The notes: generated from the sequence alone by a model not told the origin. Shown: positions 1 to 9,986, numbered from the stretch's first letter. The stretch is DNA of 35,853 nucleotides from Chromatiales bacterium (GCA_003251535.1 QKFD01000063.1:1-35853), one strand, 5' to 3'. Numbers and translations: made by a program.

Positions 1-3000
1 GGGGCGCGGCTGATCGCCGCCCGCGGCCGGCTGATGGCGGAGCGCTGCGGCCCCGGGGCGATGGTGGCGCTGCTGGCGGAGGAGGGGCAGGTGCAGGGGC
101 TGCTGGCCGATCTGCCCATCTCTTGGGCGGCGACCAACGGCGAGCGCAACCAGGTGCTCTCCGGGGCGAGTGAGGCCATCGATGAGTTGGTGGCGCGGGC
201 CGAGCAAGCCGGGGTGGAGTGGCGGCGGCTGGAGGTCTCCCACGCCTTCCACAGCGACCTGATGGAGCCGATGTTGGCGGAGTTCCGGGCGCTGGCGCAG
301 GGGATCCAATATCAGGCGCCGCGGCTGCGCTTTATCTCCACCCTGCGCGGGGCGGAGGTGAGCACAGAGCTGACCGATCCCGAGTATTGGGTGGCGCAGG
401 TGCGGGCCTGCGTGCGCTATCGGCAGGGGCTGGCGGCGCTGCGCCAGCAGGGGATAAACCACTTCTTGGAGATCGGCCCCAGCACCACCCTGGTGGGGAT
501 GGGGCGGGTGGATGATGCCGACGGGCGCGGGGTGTGGCTGGCCAGCCAGAAGGCGGGCCGCGAGGCGTGGGCCCAGCTGCTGGAGAGTCTGGGCCGGCTC
601 TATGAGGCGGGGCTGGAGATCGACTGGGCCGGTTTTGACCGCCCCTATGCGCGCCGCCGGGTGGTGCTCCCCACCTACCCCTTCCAGCGCCAACGCTACT
701 GGCTGGCGGAGTGCAGTGGTCGCGGGGCGCCGTCGCGCCCGGTGCCGGCGCCCGCTGCCCACCCCCTGCTGGGGCAGCGGCTGGAGTTGGCCGAGAGTAG
801 TGCCACCTACTTCAGCGCCTGGATCAGCCCCGACAACCCGGGCTACCTACAGGACCATCAGCTGTTTGGGGCGGTGCTGGTGCCCGGTGCCGGTTATGTC
901 GAGATGGCCCTCTCGGCCGGCGCCGAGCAGCGGCCGCGCTCCGCTGGCCTGACGGTGGCCGATATCGACTTCGCCCAGGCGCTGACCCTCAATGGTAGTG
1001 AGCCGGTGCAGATGCAGCTGCTATTGGAGGCGAGTGCGGGCGGGGCGCGGGCCTTCCGTATCCACACCCAGCGCAACGCCGAGTGGAGTCTGCACGCCCA
1101 CGGTCGGCTGCTGGAGGAGACCGCCAGCGCCCCCCAGACGGCGGTTGCGCTATCTCAGTTGACGGCCCGCTGCGAGCGCAGTGTGGCCGGGGAGGCGTTC
1201 TACGACGAGCTGGAGCGGGGGGGCGTCATCTTTGGCCCGGTCTTTGGGCCCGCCTTCCGCCGTATCAGCCGCTGTTGGTTGGGGCATGGCGAGGCGGTGA
1301 GCGAGATCACCGTGCCGCCCGATGCCGCTGCCTACGCCCTCCACCCCACTGTCATCGACGCCTGCTTCCAGACCATTGCCGCCACCATGGCGGCCGATGC
1401 CGATCACCTCTGCATCCCCGGCGGAGTCGGCCGCTTCCACCTCTACCGCAAGGCGCACGGCCCACTCTGGTGCCACGCCGTGGCGGCGCCGGGCCCCGCC
1501 AGCGGGGCGCGCTGTGATATCGGCGATATGCGGCTGTTCGATGCCAGCGGTCAGGTGGTGGCCGAGCTGAAGGGCTTTGAGGTGCTGCGGCTCCAGCGCG
1601 GCAAGCTGATGGGGAGCGCCGAGCAGGCGTGGAGCAGCTGGCTCTACCAGCTCGCCTGGCGGCCGGATGAGCTGGATGGCGCCGCTGGCGCCCTGGTCAG
1701 TCCGACGGAGATCTTCACCCAGCTCGCCCCCGAACTGGCGCAGATGGTGACGGGGGAGGGGCGCGAGCGAGGGCGCCAGGCGCTCCAGCAGATCGACCAC
1801 CTGGGGCTTGGCTATATCCTCGCTGCCCTCCAGCAGCTCGGTTGGCGCAGCGCGCTCGGGGAGCGCTTCAATATCCATCGGCTGGCCGACCAGTGGGATG
1901 TGGCGATTCAACATCGCCGGCTCTTTTTACGGCTCTTCCGCATCCTGGAGGAGGAGGGGATCGTCGAACGGGATGGGGCCCAGTGGCAGCTCTGTGGCGC
2001 GCCACCGGTGATCGATGTCGGCGCGGAATTGGCAGCACTACAGCAGCGCTATCCGGAGGTGGCGCCGGAGCTGACCCTCCTGGAGCGCTGCGGTAGCCGG
2101 CTGGCCGATGTGCTGCTGGACCGTTGCGATGCGCTGCAACTGCTGTTTGCCGGTGGTGATGCCGATGACGCCGCCCGGCTCTACGCCAACTCGCCGATGA
2201 ACGGCCTGGTGGCCAAGGCGGTGGCCGCGGCGCTGACCCAGCTACCCGCCGAGCGGAAGTTGCGGGTCATCGAGGTGGGGGCCGGCACCGGTGGCACCAC
2301 CGCCTCGGTGCTGGAGGTCTTGGCGACGCGCAATGTCGAGTACACCTTCACCGATCTCTCGCCCACCTTCCTCGCCCAGGCGCAGGCGCGCTTTAGCGAC
2401 CACCCCTTCATCGACTACCGGCCCCTCAATATCGAGGAGCAGCCGGCGGCGCAGGGCTTGGAGAGCCAGCGTTACGACCTGGTGGTGGCCGCCAATGTGT
2501 TGCACGCCACCCGTGACCTGCGCAAGACGGTGGGCAATGCCCTCTCCCTACTCGCCCCAGGGGGGATGTTGGTGTTGCTGGAGGTGACCAGCCGCTTGCG
2601 CCTGACCGATCTGGTGTTTGGGCTGACCGAGGGTTGGTGGCACTTCACCGATCTGGATCTGCGCCCCGATCACCCGCTGCTCAGCCAGCCGCAGTGGCAG
2701 GCGTTGTTGGCGGAGAGTGGCTGCGATGCGGTGCAGGTGTTGGCCCCGGCCGATGAGAGCGAGGGGCTGTCGGTCATTGTCGCCCGCCGGGCGGCCACCG
2801 CCAGCACCGCCGCGGAGGCCGCTTACCACTGGCTGCTGGTGGATGATGACGCCGGCAGCGGCCGCCGGTTGGGTCAGCAGCTGACCCAACTGGGGGCGGC
2901 CAACCACCTCATCGAGGCGGCACAGGTGGCGGCCGGCGGCGAGCCGCTGCGCGCCCAACTCGCCGCCCTGCTGGCCGAGCGCACCATGCCGACCCAGCTC

Positions 3001-4578
3001 ATCTACTTCACCCCAGCGGCGCCCGCGCTGGCGCCGGTGGAGGCGGCACTGGCGCTCTGCGGACCGCTACTCCAGTTGGTGCAGGCGCTGGCGGCCACTC
3101 CACGGGCGGCGCCGCTGGCACTGCGGGTCGTCAGTCGCGGCGCCAGCGCTGTCGAAGGGGCGCCGGTGGTGCCCCTCCAGGGGGCGATCTGGGGGATGGC
3201 GGGGAGTATCGCCGCCGAGTTCCCGGAGCTTGCCTGCAAACGGATCGACCTCGCTGAAGGGGATGAGGCGTGGCTGCTTGGGGCGCTGTGCCGCGAGGCG
3301 GTCAGCCGCTCGCGGGAGGAGCAGGTGGCGCTACGCAATGGACAGCGCTATGTCGCCCGCCTGGCCCGCCACCCCTTGGCGAGCGAGCTGTTGACCCAGC
3401 CGCTACAGTGCGCACGGGAGGGGAGCTATCTCATCACCGGTGGCCTGGGGGGGCTCGGTCTGCGGGTGGCCGAGCTGCTGGCCCAGCGCGGGGCGGGGCG
3501 GCTGGTATTGGTGGGACGCAGCGCCCCCAGTGCCGAGGCGGAGGCGCAGTTGGCGGCGATCCGCACCCAGGGGGCAGAGGTGGTGACGTTGGCCGCTGAC
3601 ATCTCCCAGCCGGCAGCGGTGGCGGAGCTGTTGGCCACCATTGATCGTACCGGCCCGCCGCTGCGCGGTGTGATCCACGCCGCGGGGTTGTTGCGCGATG
3701 GTCTGCTGGAGCGGCAGACGTTGGCCGACTTCGCGGCGGTATTTGCCGCCAAGATCGGCGGCGCCTGGAATCTGCACCAGGCCCTCATGGGGCGGCCGCT
3801 CGATCTCTTTGTGCTCTTCTCGTCGGCCTCTGCGCTGCTCGGTTCGCCGGCCCAGGCGTCCCATGCCGCCGCCAACTGGTTCATGGATGCCCTCAGCCAG
3901 CTGCGGCGGGCCGCCGGCCTGCCCTGTGTCAGTATCGACTGGGGGCCGTGGTCGGAGATCGGCGCCGCCAAGGGGGAGAAGGTGCAGTCCAACCTCACCC
4001 AGTACGGCATGAGCGCCATCGATCCGGCGGCCGGGATCGCGGCCACCGAATATCTCTTGCGCTCCAGCGCCACCCCGGTGGCGGTGATGCCCATCGATCT
4101 GCATCAGCTGGTGGCCCGCTTCCCCCTCGGGCAGGGGCCGCTGCTGTTTGCCGAGTTGACCGAGTTCTTTGGCGACAACGCCAAGGCGGGCGGGGCCGAG
4201 GCGGGGGTCGATCTCCTGGCGGCGCTGCGCAGTGCCGCACCCGAGCGGCGTCAGGCGCTGCTGGGGGACTTCCTCCGGGAGCGGGTCGCCTTTGTCCTCG
4301 GTATGGACTCGGCGGCCCTCGATGTGGGGGTTGCCCTCACTGCGCTGGGGCTCGACTCGCTCATGGCGCTGAAACTGCGCACCCTCATCGACCAGACCTT
4401 CCAGATCGATATCCCGGTGGCGAAGTTCCTCACCGGCATGTCAACCCAAGAGTTGGGGGAGCGGCTGTTGGCGGCCCTGGCGGCCCGTCTCGCCGATGAG
4501 GCGGCAGGTGATGGGGCGGCGGGGACCAACGCGGAGCCGGAGCGGCGGGAGCAGGAGTGGCTGGAGGGGGCGCTATGA
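1..4578 (+). CDS. Type I polyketide synthase module, 5' truncated (AT-DH-CMT-KR-ACP)
   Basis: The frame is open from base 1, so the KS and the start of the AT lie outside the window. Numbering from the ATG at 34: AT C-terminal half to about residue 226, with HAFHS at 70-74, the signature of malonyl-CoA-specific ATs; DH about 242-530, with HxxxGxxxxP near 275 and DACFQ near 442; C-methyltransferase about 540-925, with GAGTGGTT near 745 and the NVLHAT and GWW signatures of PKS C-methyltransferases; KR about 1050-1330, with GGLGGLG near 1134; ACP with the phosphopantetheine serine in GLDSL at 1442. No ER or TE is present, so the expected unit is an alpha-methyl, alpha,beta-unsaturated thioester. 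At the KR active site the usual Tyr is His1277 (SHAAAN). The chain ends in a short acidic tail and the stop overlaps the next start (ATGA), so PKS and NRPS are translationally coupled and probably adjacent in the assembly line. Confidence 0.95.
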   Translation, partial: GARLIAARGRLMAERCGPGAMVALLAEEGQVQGLLADLPISWAATNGERNQVLSGASEAIDELVARAEQAGVEWRRLEVSHAFHSDLMEPMLAEFRALAQGIQYQAPRLRFISTLRGAEVSTELTDPEYWVAQVRACVRYRQGLAALRQQGINHFLEIGPSTTLVGMGRVDDADGRGVWLASQKAGREAWAQLLESLGRLYEAGLEIDWAGFDRPYARRRVVLPTYPFQRQRYWLAECSGRGAPSRPVPAPAAHPLLGQRLELAESSATYFSAWISPDNPGYLQDHQLFGAVLVPGAGYVEMALSAGAEQRPRSAGLTVADIDFAQALTLNGSEPVQMQLLLEASAGGARAFRIHTQRNAEWSLHAHGRLLEETASAPQTAVALSQLTARCERSVAGEAFYDELERGGVIFGPVFGPAFRRISRCWLGHGEAVSEITVPPDAAAYALHPTVIDACFQTIAATMAADADHLCIPGGVGRFHLYRKAHGPLWCHAVAAPGPASGARCDIGDMRLFDASGQVVAELKGFEVLRLQRGKLMGSAEQAWSSWLYQLAWRPDELDGAAGALVSPTEIFTQLAPELAQMVTGEGRERGRQALQQIDHLGLGYILAALQQLGWRSALGERFNIHRLADQWDVAIQHRRLFLRLFRILEEEGIVERDGAQWQLCGAPPVIDVGAELAALQQRYPEVAPELTLLERCGSRLADVLLDRCDALQLLFAGGDADDAARLYANSPMNGLVAKAVAAALTQLPAERKLRVIEVGAGTGGTTASVLEVLATRNVEYTFTDLSPTFLAQAQARFSDHPFIDYRPLNIEEQPAAQGLESQRYDLVVAANVLHATRDLRKTVGNALSLLAPGGMLVLLEVTSRLRLTDLVFGLTEGWWHFTDLDLRPDHPLLSQPQWQALLAESGCDAVQVLAPADESEGLSVIVARRAATASTAAEAAYHWLLVDDDAGSGRRLGQQLTQLGAANHLIEAAQVAAGGEPLRAQLAALLAERTMPTQLIYFTPAAPALAPVEAALALCGPLLQLVQALAATPRAAPLALRVVSRGASAVEGAPVVPLQGAIWGMAGSIAAEFPELACKRIDLAEGDEAWLLGALCREAVSRSREEQVALRNGQRYVARLARHPLASELLTQPLQCAREGSYLITGGLGGLGLRVAELLAQRGAGRLVLVGRSAPSAEAEAQLAAIRTQGAEVVTLAADISQPAAVAELLATIDRTGPPLRGVIHAAGLLRDGLLERQTLADFAAVFAAKIGGAWNLHQALMGRPLDLFVLFSSASALLGSPAQASHAAANWFMDALSQLRRAAGLPCVSIDWGPWSEIGAAKGEKVQSNLTQYGMSAIDPAAGIAATEYLLRSSATPVAVMPIDLHQLVARFPLGQGPLLFAELTEFFGDNAKAGGAEAGVDLLAALRSAAPERRQALLGDFLRERVAFVLGMDSAALDVGVALTALGLDSLMALKLRTLIDQTFQIDIPVAKFLTGMSTQELGERLLAALAARLADEAAGDGAAGTNAEPERREQEWLEGAL

Positions 4579-7500
4579 CCGTTGATCAGCTGTTGGATGA
4601 GTTGGCCCGCCGCGGCGTGGAGCTGTGGATCGATAGCGGCCTGCTCCGTTTCAAGGCCCCCAAGGAGGCGCTGGACGAGGCGCTACTGGCGCTGCTCAAG
4701 GCGCGCAAGGCGGCGGTCATCGAGCGCTTGGCGAGCCGCGGCGGGAGTCAGCGCCGCCACCCGCTCACCTATGGCCAGCGGTCGCTCTGGTTTCTGCACC
4801 AGGTGGCGCCGACCACCGCCGCCTATAACGTCGCCTATCCGTGCCGCATCCGTTCGGCGATCGATCTGCCTGCCTTCAATCGGGCGCTACAGCAGCTGAC
4901 GGCGCGCCACTCTGCCCTGCGCACCGCCTTTGTGGTGAGCGGCGGGGAGCCGTTTCAGGAGATCGCCGAGCAGGTCGAACCCACCTGTAGCCTGGTGGAG
5001 GTTGCCGGTTGCACCCAGGCGGTGTTGGCGGAGCAGGTGGCCAACGCCTACCGTCAGCCGTTTGATCTCTCCCAGCCGCCGCTGCTGCGGGCCACGCTGT
5101 TCCGTCGGGCGGCGGATGATCAGGTGCTGCTGCTGGTGCTCCACCATCTGGTGTGTGATGGCTGGTCACTGATGCAGATCCTGGTGGATGAGTTAGGCCA
5201 GCTCTACCAGGCCGCGCTGACGGGGGTAGCGGCGGCGTTGCCGGCCGTCATGCCGCAATATGTCGATTACGTCCATTGGCAGCGCCACTACCTGACCCAA
5301 CCCGCCGCCGCGCAGGCGCTGGCCTATTGGCGCGAGCGGCTGGCGGGTGAGCTGCCGGTGCTGGACCTCCCCACCGATCGGCCGCGGCCGGCGGTGTCGG
5401 CGCTGCGCGGCGCCTCCTATGGCTTTGAACTCCCGCCGCCGTTGGCGTCCGCCATGCGGGCCGTGGCCCAGGCCCACAACGCCACCCTCTACATGTATCT
5501 GGTCGCCGCCTTGCAGCTGCTACTGGCGCGCAACTCCGCCCAGGAGGAGGTGCTGATCGGCTCACCCAGTGGCGATCGCAGTCGGCCCGACTTCGCCGCT
5601 ATGGTGGGGCACATGGTCAATACCATCGTGCTGCGCGCCCAGCTGGGTGATAACCCACCGTTTGCCGAGCTGCTACAGCGGGTGCGGAGTGAGGTGCTGA
5701 ACGCCCTGGAGCACCAGGAGTACCCCTTTGCCCTATTGGTGGAGCAGCTGCAACCGGAGCGGGATCTGAGCCGCTCGCCCATCTTCCAGGCGATGGTGGT
5801 GACCCACAAAGGGGAGGGGCGCCAGGAGCTGTTTGGTGGCACCGCGGCGGCCGGCCGCTGGGGCGGCATGGTGATCGAGCCATACACCATGCCGCAGCAG
5901 GCGGGGCAGTTTGACCTCACCCTGGAGGTGGCCGAGGTGGGTGAGGCGCTGGCCTGCGTCTTCAAGTACAACGCCGAGATCTTCACCCCTGAGCACATCG
6001 CCAATCTGGCCGAGCAGTTTCAGGTGTTGGTGGCCGCGGTCAACCGCGCACCGCAGACCCCGGTGGCGCTACTACCACTGCTCAGCGCGCAGGAGTTACA
6101 GCTCCAGTTGGAGCAGTGGAACGCCACCGCCGCCCCCTGGTTGTCAGACCAGTGTCTCCACCAGCTCTTCGCCGCCCAGGTGCAGCGCACCCCGGATGCC
6201 CCGGCCCTGGTCACCCCGACCGAGCGTTTGAGTTACCGCGAACTGGAGGCGCGGGCCGAGCAGCTGGCGGCCCAGTTGCGCCAGCTTGGGGTGGGACCGG
6301 AGCAGCTGGTGGGGGTCTTTCTGCCGCGCCAGAGTGCCCTCATCGTGGCGCTGCTGGCGGTATTGAAGGCGGGGGGGGCCTATGTGCCCATCGATCCCCG
6401 TTACCCGCCCCAGCGCATCGCCTTCATGGTGGAGGATGCCGCCGCCCGCATCATCATCACCGACTCCAGCCTGGTGGGGCGGCTGCCGGCCACCGCGGCC
6501 ACGGTGGTGCAGGTGGATGGGCCGCCACCACCGCTGCCGGCGGCAGCGGCGGATGAGGTGCGCCCGCCCCGCCCGGCCGATCTCGCCTACGTGCTCTTCA
6601 CCTCCGGCTCCACCGGCCGGCCGAAGGGGGTGCAGATCGAGCACCGCAGCGCGGTGGCCATGCTCTGCTGGGCACGGGATAGCTTCTCCGCGGCGGAGCT
6701 GAGTTGGGTGCTCGCCTCCACCTCGGTCTGCTTTGATCTCTCGGTGTTTGAGATCTTTGTCCCCCTGAGCTGGGGGGGCTGCGTGGTGCTGGCGGAGAGT
6801 GCGCTGGAGCTGCCGCAGCTGGCGCTGGCGGGGCAGGTGACCCTGATCAACACCGTGCCCTCGGCCATTGCCGAGCTGCTGCGTATCGATGGTATCCCCG
6901 CTGGGGTGCGTACCATCAATCTGGCCGGTGAGCCGTTGAAGGGGGCGCTAGTGCAGGCGCTCTATCGCCACACCGGGGTGGAGCGGGTGCTCAACCTGTA
7001 TGGGCCGAGCGAGGACACGACCTACAGCACCTGGGCCGTCATCCCGCGTGACGATAGCGCGGCGCCCACCATCGGTCGCCCCATCGCCAATACCCGCGCC
7101 TATGTGCTCTCGCCGCAGTTGCAGCCGGTCCCCATCGGCACCCCGGGCGAACTCTATCTGGCCGGGGCGGGCCTCTCCCGTGGTTACTGGCAGCGGCCGG
7201 ATCTCAGTGCGGAGCGGTTTCTGCCGGACCCCTTCGTCACCGATCCCGCCGCCCGCATGTATCGCACCGGCGATTTTGTCCGCTACCTGGCCAACGGCGA
7301 GCTGCTCTATCTCGGGCGGGCCGACAATCAGGTCAAGCTGCGTGGGTTCCGTATCGAGTTGGGCGAGGTGGAGGAGGTGCTCTCCCGCTTCCCCGCGGTA
7401 CAGGAGGTGGCGGCGTTGGTCCACAGCGACCATCAGGGGGCCAAGTTGGTCGCCTACCTCGCCGCCAAGCCGGGGAGCGACGCGCCGGTGCTGGCGGAGT

Positions 7501-9146
7501 TGCGCGAGTTTGCCCGTGCCCAGCTCCCCTACTTCATGGTTCCCACCGACCTCATCCTGCTGCCCCAGATGCCCCACACCCCCAACGGCAAGATTGATCG
7601 CGCCGCCCTGCCGGCCCCGGCGGTCGCCACTGCCCCACTGGCGGTGGCGGCGGGGAGTGCCCCCAGTGGGGCGCTGGAGCGGGTGGTGGCGGGGATCTGG
7701 GAGGAGGTGTTGGAGCGCTCCCCCATCGCCAGCGATGACAACTTTTTTGAGATCGGCGGCCACTCGTTGTTGGCGGCCAAGGTGAGCCACCGGCTCAATC
7801 AGATCCTCGGGACCCAGCTGGGGGCGGGGCTGCTATTCGAGTATCCCACCATCGCCGCCCTGGCCCGCGCCATCGACGCCATCCAGTCCGGGACGGTGCC
7901 CCACGGCGCAGGGGCGGCGGCGCTGGACCTCTGGGCGGAGGCGGAGCTGGATCCGGCGCTTGTCCCGCCCAGCGGCGGTCAACCGGCCAGCTTGGACGGC
8001 GCCCGCTCCGTGCTGCTCTCCGGCGCCACCGGTTTCATCGGCGGCTATCTGCTGTGGGAGTTGCTGCGCCACTCCAGCGCCGTGATCCACTGCCTGGTGC
8101 GGGCCGCCGACGAGGCGCAGGCGCTGGAGCGTATCGCGCTGTCGCTCCAGCGTCATGGGGTTGAGTTAACGGCCGCCCAGCAGGCCCGTATCCGGCCGCT
8201 GTTGGGGGATCTGGTGGCGCCGCATTTCGGTCTGTCGGAGGCGGTCTATGGGGCGCTGGCCGAAGAGGTGGATCTGCTGTTTCACAGCGCCGCGGCCCTC
8301 AACCTCGCTTACCCCTATCCGCTGCTCAAACCGACCAATGTGGATGGCACCACTGAGTTTATCCGCTTCGCCTGCACGGGGCGGATCAAACCGCTGCACT
8401 ACCTCTCCACCATCTCGGTATTCGACGGCAGCGGCTACTTTGACGGCCGGGTAATCCGCGAGACGGACGAGCCCGATGAGATCACTGGCCTCGACCATGG
8501 CTACGCCCAGAGTAAGTGGGTCGCCGAGCGCCGGGTGAAGGCGGCGGCGCAGCGCGGGCTGCCGGTCACCATCCATCGCCTCGGTTCGGTGATCGGCGCC
8601 AGTGATACCGGCATCTGGCACGCCGACGACATCATGCACCAGATGCTGGCCGCCGCCGTCGAGCTAGAGCAGTGGATCGATATCGATCTGGCCACCTATC
8701 TCGCGCCGGTGGACTACGTGGCGCGCTCTATTGTCGAGCTGGCGCGCCACCCCTCCGCCTTTGGCCAGACCTTCCATCTCATCGCCTCCAATGTGGTCCG
8801 TTCCGGGGAGGTGCGGGACTGGTTGCACGGCTGCGGTATCGACCTCGCGCCGGTCTCCTCCGCCGAGTGGCAGGGGAGCTTTGCCCGCCGCTTGGCCGAG
8901 GGGGGGGCCCCGCCACCCCGCTGGAGCGGGCTGCTGCCGCTGCTCGAACACCTCTTCTCCGAGGAGCAGTTGGCGAAGCTGCTGGATCGGCACGCCCGCA
9001 GCCCGCGCTTCGATTGCAGTGGGGCGGAGCGTGCGTTGCGCGCCGCCGCCATTGCCACCCCGGCGGTGGATGGGGCGTTGATGCGGCGCTTCCTCGCCAC
9101 TCGCGGCAACTTTACCGCCCCCGCTGACCTGGCGGCGGTGGAGTGA
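4575..9146 (+). CDS. NRPS: TubC docking-C-A-PCP-terminal thioester reductase
   Basis: ATG 4575 is chosen over the upstream GTG 4557 because it forms an ATGA overlap with the PKS stop and follows GGAGGGGG. The product is 1523 residues. Residues 1-55 match the TubC N-terminal docking fold (GVELW, LRFKAPK, LLALLKARK). The condensation domain follows, with HHLVCDG at 190-196. The adenylation domain has LFTSGSTGRPKG near 674, YGPSED, YRTGD and NGKID. By manual alignment its ten specificity positions read D-L-F-N-N-A-L-T-Y-K, which I associate from memory with alanine. The carrier domain has GGHSLL with Ser1064. The C-terminal third is a Rossmann reductase (SGATGFIGGY near 1150, catalytic YAQSK at 1310-1314), which releases the chain as an aldehyde or, after a second reduction, an alcohol. 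No TE or epimerase domain is present. One amino acid is therefore added to the acyl chain from the upstream PKS and released reductively. Confidence 0.95.
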   Translation: MTVDQLLDELARRGVELWIDSGLLRFKAPKEALDEALLALLKARKAAVIERLASRGGSQRRHPLTYGQRSLWFLHQVAPTTAAYNVAYPCRIRSAIDLPAFNRALQQLTARHSALRTAFVVSGGEPFQEIAEQVEPTCSLVEVAGCTQAVLAEQVANAYRQPFDLSQPPLLRATLFRRAADDQVLLLVLHHLVCDGWSLMQILVDELGQLYQAALTGVAAALPAVMPQYVDYVHWQRHYLTQPAAAQALAYWRERLAGELPVLDLPTDRPRPAVSALRGASYGFELPPPLASAMRAVAQAHNATLYMYLVAALQLLLARNSAQEEVLIGSPSGDRSRPDFAAMVGHMVNTIVLRAQLGDNPPFAELLQRVRSEVLNALEHQEYPFALLVEQLQPERDLSRSPIFQAMVVTHKGEGRQELFGGTAAAGRWGGMVIEPYTMPQQAGQFDLTLEVAEVGEALACVFKYNAEIFTPEHIANLAEQFQVLVAAVNRAPQTPVALLPLLSAQELQLQLEQWNATAAPWLSDQCLHQLFAAQVQRTPDAPALVTPTERLSYRELEARAEQLAAQLRQLGVGPEQLVGVFLPRQSALIVALLAVLKAGGAYVPIDPRYPPQRIAFMVEDAAARIIITDSSLVGRLPATAATVVQVDGPPPPLPAAAADEVRPPRPADLAYVLFTSGSTGRPKGVQIEHRSAVAMLCWARDSFSAAELSWVLASTSVCFDLSVFEIFVPLSWGGCVVLAESALELPQLALAGQVTLINTVPSAIAELLRIDGIPAGVRTINLAGEPLKGALVQALYRHTGVERVLNLYGPSEDTTYSTWAVIPRDDSAAPTIGRPIANTRAYVLSPQLQPVPIGTPGELYLAGAGLSRGYWQRPDLSAERFLPDPFVTDPAARMYRTGDFVRYLANGELLYLGRADNQVKLRGFRIELGEVEEVLSRFPAVQEVAALVHSDHQGAKLVAYLAAKPGSDAPVLAELREFARAQLPYFMVPTDLILLPQMPHTPNGKIDRAALPAPAVATAPLAVAAGSAPSGALERVVAGIWEEVLERSPIASDDNFFEIGGHSLLAAKVSHRLNQILGTQLGAGLLFEYPTIAALARAIDAIQSGTVPHGAGAAALDLWAEAELDPALVPPSGGQPASLDGARSVLLSGATGFIGGYLLWELLRHSSAVIHCLVRAADEAQALERIALSLQRHGVELTAAQQARIRPLLGDLVAPHFGLSEAVYGALAEEVDLLFHSAAALNLAYPYPLLKPTNVDGTTEFIRFACTGRIKPLHYLSTISVFDGSGYFDGRVIRETDEPDEITGLDHGYAQSKWVAERRVKAAAQRGLPVTIHRLGSVIGASDTGIWHADDIMHQMLAAAVELEQWIDIDLATYLAPVDYVARSIVELARHPSAFGQTFHLIASNVVRSGEVRDWLHGCGIDLAPVSSAEWQGSFARRLAEGGAPPPRWSGLLPLLEHLFSEEQLAKLLDRHARSPRFDCSGAERALRAAAIATPAVDGALMRRFLATRGNFTAPADLAAVE

Positions 9147-9170
9147 ACTGCGGTCCGCAAAGGAGATAGC

Positions 9171-9962
9171 ATGACCCTGACCCAAGCTGAGATCGCCCAC
9201 TGGTTCCATATCCCGCAGCCCCGCGAGCGCCCGCTGCTGCGGCTCTACACCTTTCCTTTTGCCGGTGGCACCGGCACCGCCTACCACGCCTGGGCCAAGC
9301 TGTTACCGCCCTCTATCGAGCTGTGCGCAGTGATGTTGCCGGGGCGCTTGGGGCGGCTGGAGGAGACCCCCTATAACCGCATGGCGCCGCTGGTGGCGGA
9401 GCTGGCCCGTCTTATCGCCCGGCGCGACCCAACGCCGTTCCTGCTCTTTGGCCACAGCATGGGGGCGGTGCTGGCCTACGAGGTGAGCCACCGGCTGTGG
9501 CAGCAGTTTGGCCGCCTGCCGCTGCATCTCATCGCCTCCGGCCACCGCGCCCCGCAGCTGCCCAATCGGCGCGCCGAGATCTATCGCCTGCCGCAGGCGC
9601 AGTTCATAGAGGAGCTGCGGCAGTTCAACGGTACCCCACCGCAGCTGCTGGCGGATCAGGACTTGATGGACCTACTGCTGCCGGCGCTGCGCGCCGATTT
9701 CGAGATGTTGGGCACCTTGCCCTATGTCGAACGGGCCCCCCTGCCGCTACCGATCACCGCATTTGGTGGACGTGAAGATGGAGAGGCGAGCCTGGCAGAG
9801 ATCGAGGCGTGGTCGATCCACACCGGTGAGCAGTTCAACTGGGAGCAGTTTGACGGGGGGCACTTTTTTGTCCATGAGCGCCGCGGTGAGGTGGTCGCCC
9901 GGGTGGGCGCCATCTGCATCGCCGCCACGGCAGCGCTGCCGCTCGCCCAGGGTGTCGGCTGA
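9171..9962 (+). CDS. Type II thioesterase (GrsT/SrfD family)
   Basis: A 263-residue alpha/beta-hydrolase. The N-terminal FPFAGGTGTAYHAW region and the nucleophile elbow GHSMG (Ser96) are diagnostic of external thioesterases of PKS/NRPS systems, and GGHFF near the C-terminus carries the catalytic His. Members of this family act in the cytosol to clear aberrant or stalled acyl groups from carrier domains; they do not normally release product. That fits here because the NRPS already ends in a reductase. The ATG follows AAAGGAGATAGC, a strong ribosome binding site. It lies 24 bp after the NRPS stop, so it belongs to the same operon. Confidence 0.93.
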   Translation: MTLTQAEIAHWFHIPQPRERPLLRLYTFPFAGGTGTAYHAWAKLLPPSIELCAVMLPGRLGRLEETPYNRMAPLVAELARLIARRDPTPFLLFGHSMGAVLAYEVSHRLWQQFGRLPLHLIASGHRAPQLPNRRAEIYRLPQAQFIEELRQFNGTPPQLLADQDLMDLLLPALRADFEMLGTLPYVERAPLPLPITAFGGREDGEASLAEIEAWSIHTGEQFNWEQFDGGHFFVHERRGEVVARVGAICIAATAALPLAQGVG

Positions 9963-9968
9963 GAGAGC

Positions 9969-9986
9969 GCCCAGGGTGACCTGGGC
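9969..9986 (+). other. Intercistronic hairpin between TEII and FAAL genes
   Basis: GCCCAGG and CCTGGGC form a perfect 7-bp stem with a GTGA loop, starting 7 nt after the TEII stop. No T-tract follows, so it is more likely an mRNA-stability or attenuating element inside the operon than a true terminator. Confidence 0.4.

Noticed and set aside
3403-4104. Long antisense open frames inside the PKS, NRPS and CHAT genes
   Set aside because: They are high-GC shadows of the coding strand: Arg/Pro/His-rich, no ribosome binding sites, no recognisable motifs.
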